Below, piece by piece: positions 62,324 to 64,000 of a stretch of 64,000 bases of DNA. Origin of the DNA: Taibaiella sp. (GTDB lineage Bacteria > Bacteroidota > Bacteroidia > Chitinophagales > Chitinophagaceae). Each line of letters begins with the position of its first letter. Positions within the stretch are counted from its first letter, which is position 1. The DNA is taken from contig JAHBTQ010000008.1 in the NCBI GenBank assembly GCA_019638495.1, positions 124,001 through 188,000 on the forward strand, written 5' to 3'. The translations under genes and the position numbers were made by a program. Below the pieces are notes generated by a model. That model did not search any database, had not been told where the DNA came from, and saw nothing but the letters and a program-made list of their open reading frames with translations.

Positions 62324-64000
62324 ATGAAGCGCATCCTTGCCGCCTGCACTCTTTTCGCAGCCTTTACGACCCACGCACAATCCTACTGGCAGCAACATGT
62401 AGCCACTAATATTGAAGTATCACTGGATGATACGCGGCACATCCTTAATGGGTATGAGGAATTCACTTATACCAACAATTCTCCTGATACGCTCAGGTTC
62501 ATCTACGTTCACCTGTTTCCGAATGCATACAAAAATGACCATACACCATTTGCAAAGCAGCAGGAGCTAAACCACAGTACAACGTTCTACTACGCTAAAA
62601 AGTCAGACAGGGGCTATATGGATAGCCTTCAGTTCACCGTAAATGGCATTTCTGCAGACCATTACGCCACGGAGGCTACACCCGACATCGCTAGGGTCGA
62701 TCTGCCACAGCCCCTCCCACCCGGTCAGAAAATAAAAGTCGCGACACCCTTTCGGGTGAAACTCCCCAAGGTATTCTCCCGAAACGGACATACCGGCCAG
62801 GCATATTATGTTTCGCAATGGTTCCCCAAACCTGCCGTGTACGACCATAAGGGCTGGCACCCCATCCCCTACCTTGACCAGGGTGAATTCTTCAGCGAAT
62901 ATGGCTCTTACGATGTGAAAGTGACCCTGCCGGAAAACTATGTAATACTCGCAACCGGCAACTGTCAGACTGAATCTGAGAACAATTGGCTCGACTCATT
63001 GGCCGCTGCACCGCTCGCTTCGGACACACTTTATCGCTTTCACTTCCCTGCCAGCTCACCAAACATGAAAACGGTGCGCTTTACCGAGGATAATGTCCAC
63101 GACTTTGCCTGGTTTGCTGACAAAAGATACATAGTGCGCAAGGATACGGTCCGCGCCCCCGGCACCGGTAAGCTCATCACCACCTGGACCGCATTTTTAC
63201 CTACCTACCAGGCACAATGGAGGAACGGCAATAAATACCTGGCTGATGCTGTGCGCCACTATGGCAAGTGGGTAGGTCCATACCCCTACAACACAATCAA
63301 GGCAGTACTGGGCGACATGAAGGCTGGTGGCGGCATGGAGTACCCTACCATTACACTGATAGACCGGGTCGCCAGCGCAAAGCTGGAAACTGTAGTGGTG
63401 CACGAGGCAGGTCACAACTGGTTCTATGGCATGCTGGGCAGCAACGAACGTGATCATGCGTGGATGGATGAGGGTATCAACTCATTCTACGAGCAGAAAA
63501 CAACAAATGCCTTACATGGCGATACCCTGCGCAAGCGCAAGGTGGGCCTGGACGAATCGCTGGCTTACTACCAGATGGTGGCCGCAAACGAGGACCAGGC
63601 GATTGCCACACATTCTGCCGAGTTCGCCGACATGACGCACTATGGTATAGACGTCTACTACAAAACTGCACTCATGCTGGGCTGGCTGGAACAATATATG
63701 GGCCCGGCAAATTTTGAAGAAGGAATGAAAGACTACTTCGAAACATGGAAATACAAGCACCCCTACCCGGCAGATTTCCGCGCAGTTCTGGAAAAACACA
63801 CCTCCAGGGACATTTCCTGGTTCTTTGACACCATTCTCCATACCGATAAAAAGATCGACTTCACCATTACCCATGCCCGAATAAAGGACGGGAATACAGA
63901 GATAACCGTTGCAAACCGATCCGGAGTTGCATCACCTGTGCACGTGATAGCACTAAATAAAGAAGACAGCGCACTTGGTATCGTTACTCCCTGGAGCGAG
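62324..64000 (+). CDS. M1-family metallopeptidase (runs off right edge)
   Basis: 559 codons are visible and the frame is still open at the window edge. The signal peptide is MKRILAACTLFAAFTTHAQ. The N-terminal beta domain contains GYEEFTYTNNSPDTLRFIYVH. The substrate loop is GGMEYPTI (GGMEY for GAMEN). The zinc site is HEAGH, then 18 residues, then Glu in WMDEGINSF, the exact M1 spacing. This is the tricorn-F3/aminopeptidase-N-like group common in Bacteroidota and often larger than 600 residues. Two in-frame ATGs upstream (62297, 62309) are possible starts. It is secreted or periplasmic and so degrades peptides outside the cytoplasm. Confidence 0.92.
   Translation, partial: MKRILAACTLFAAFTTHAQSYWQQHVATNIEVSLDDTRHILNGYEEFTYTNNSPDTLRFIYVHLFPNAYKNDHTPFAKQQELNHSTTFYYAKKSDRGYMDSLQFTVNGISADHYATEATPDIARVDLPQPLPPGQKIKVATPFRVKLPKVFSRNGHTGQAYYVSQWFPKPAVYDHKGWHPIPYLDQGEFFSEYGSYDVKVTLPENYVILATGNCQTESENNWLDSLAAAPLASDTLYRFHFPASSPNMKTVRFTEDNVHDFAWFADKRYIVRKDTVRAPGTGKLITTWTAFLPTYQAQWRNGNKYLADAVRHYGKWVGPYPYNTIKAVLGDMKAGGGMEYPTITLIDRVASAKLETVVVHEAGHNWFYGMLGSNERDHAWMDEGINSFYEQKTTNALHGDTLRKRKVGLDESLAYYQMVAANEDQAIATHSAEFADMTHYGIDVYYKTALMLGWLEQYMGPANFEEGMKDYFETWKYKHPYPADFRAVLEKHTSRDISWFFDTILHTDKKIDFTITHARIKDGNTEITVANRSGVASPVHVIALNKEDSALGIVTPWSE

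Overview
The window reads as chromosome of a Bacteroidota bacterium, most likely in or near the Chitinophagaceae. This is inferred from five proteins with type IX secretion (T9SS) C-terminal sorting domains, a PorZ homologue next to recO, DUF4296/DUF4835/CoaBC side by side, Bacteroidota-type ECF sigma and outer-membrane beta-barrel genes, TAnnTTTG promoter elements, and few Shine-Dalgarno sequences. No integrase, transposase, phage gene, plasmid gene or CRISPR array was recognised. Genus and species cannot be read from the sequence.

Layout. 0-1.5 kb: KdpE-like response regulator (cut by the left edge) and a KdpD-C-terminal-like histidine kinase. 1.6-9.0 kb: a small lipoprotein, a MATE exporter behind a nested inverted repeat, an NHL/Ig-like T9SS protein, an ECF sigma / membrane-anchored beta-barrel pair, and a DHFR-fold protein. 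9.4-16 kb: a methyltransferase, then a cyanophycin block (isoaspartyl peptidase, cyanophycinase, cyanophycin synthetase), then a leucine-rich-repeat protein kinase. 16.3-16.5 kb: tRNA-Ser(GGA) with a cluster of strong hairpins. 16.8-25.3 kb: a PepD-type dipeptidase and a 2299-residue M4 metalloprotease with about 22 tandem Ig-like repeats. 25.5-33.1 kb: a sugar-1-phosphate nucleotidyltransferase, recO, porZ, a UbiA prenyltransferase, a DUF1573 protein and an FG-GAP/VCBS T9SS protein. 33.2-38.9 kb: a compact haem operon, hemA-hemC-hemD-hemE-hemF, followed by an SDR gene.

39.1-46.3 kb is the accessory-looking part. A roughly 2.2 kb unit, made of an NHL-repeat T9SS gene plus about 355 bp of conserved non-coding DNA, occurs twice. 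Each copy is followed by a different small secreted protein gene. The first NHL gene is separated from its signal peptide by a frameshift. Several AT-rich orphan genes follow, at least one without a normal start codon. 46.4-50.8 kb: a TonB-receptor-like outer-membrane protein, a second gene with a frameshift just after the signal peptide, and a secreted CxxC protein. 50.8-64 kb is mostly housekeeping: DUF4296, DUF4835, coaBC, two M1 aminopeptidases (the second cut by the right edge), a lipoprotein, a second isoaspartyl peptidase, a phosphoribosyltransferase, a MacB-like permease, OsmC, lipA, a DUF985 cupin and a Cys/His-rich secreted protein.

How the genes fit together. The cyanophycin genes would let the cell make a nitrogen-rich Asp-Arg polymer and recycle it to free amino acids. 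The hem genes cover glutamyl-tRNA to coproporphyrinogen III and protoporphyrinogen, apart from hemL and hemB, which are not in view. PorZ belongs to the secretion machinery that would export and anchor the protease, NHL and FG-GAP proteins found here. No single unmistakably new multi-gene system is visible. The best candidates for novelty are the duplicated NHL / conserved-spacer / small-secreted-protein cassettes, the Cys/His-rich protein, and the cyanophycin block beside an LRR kinase.
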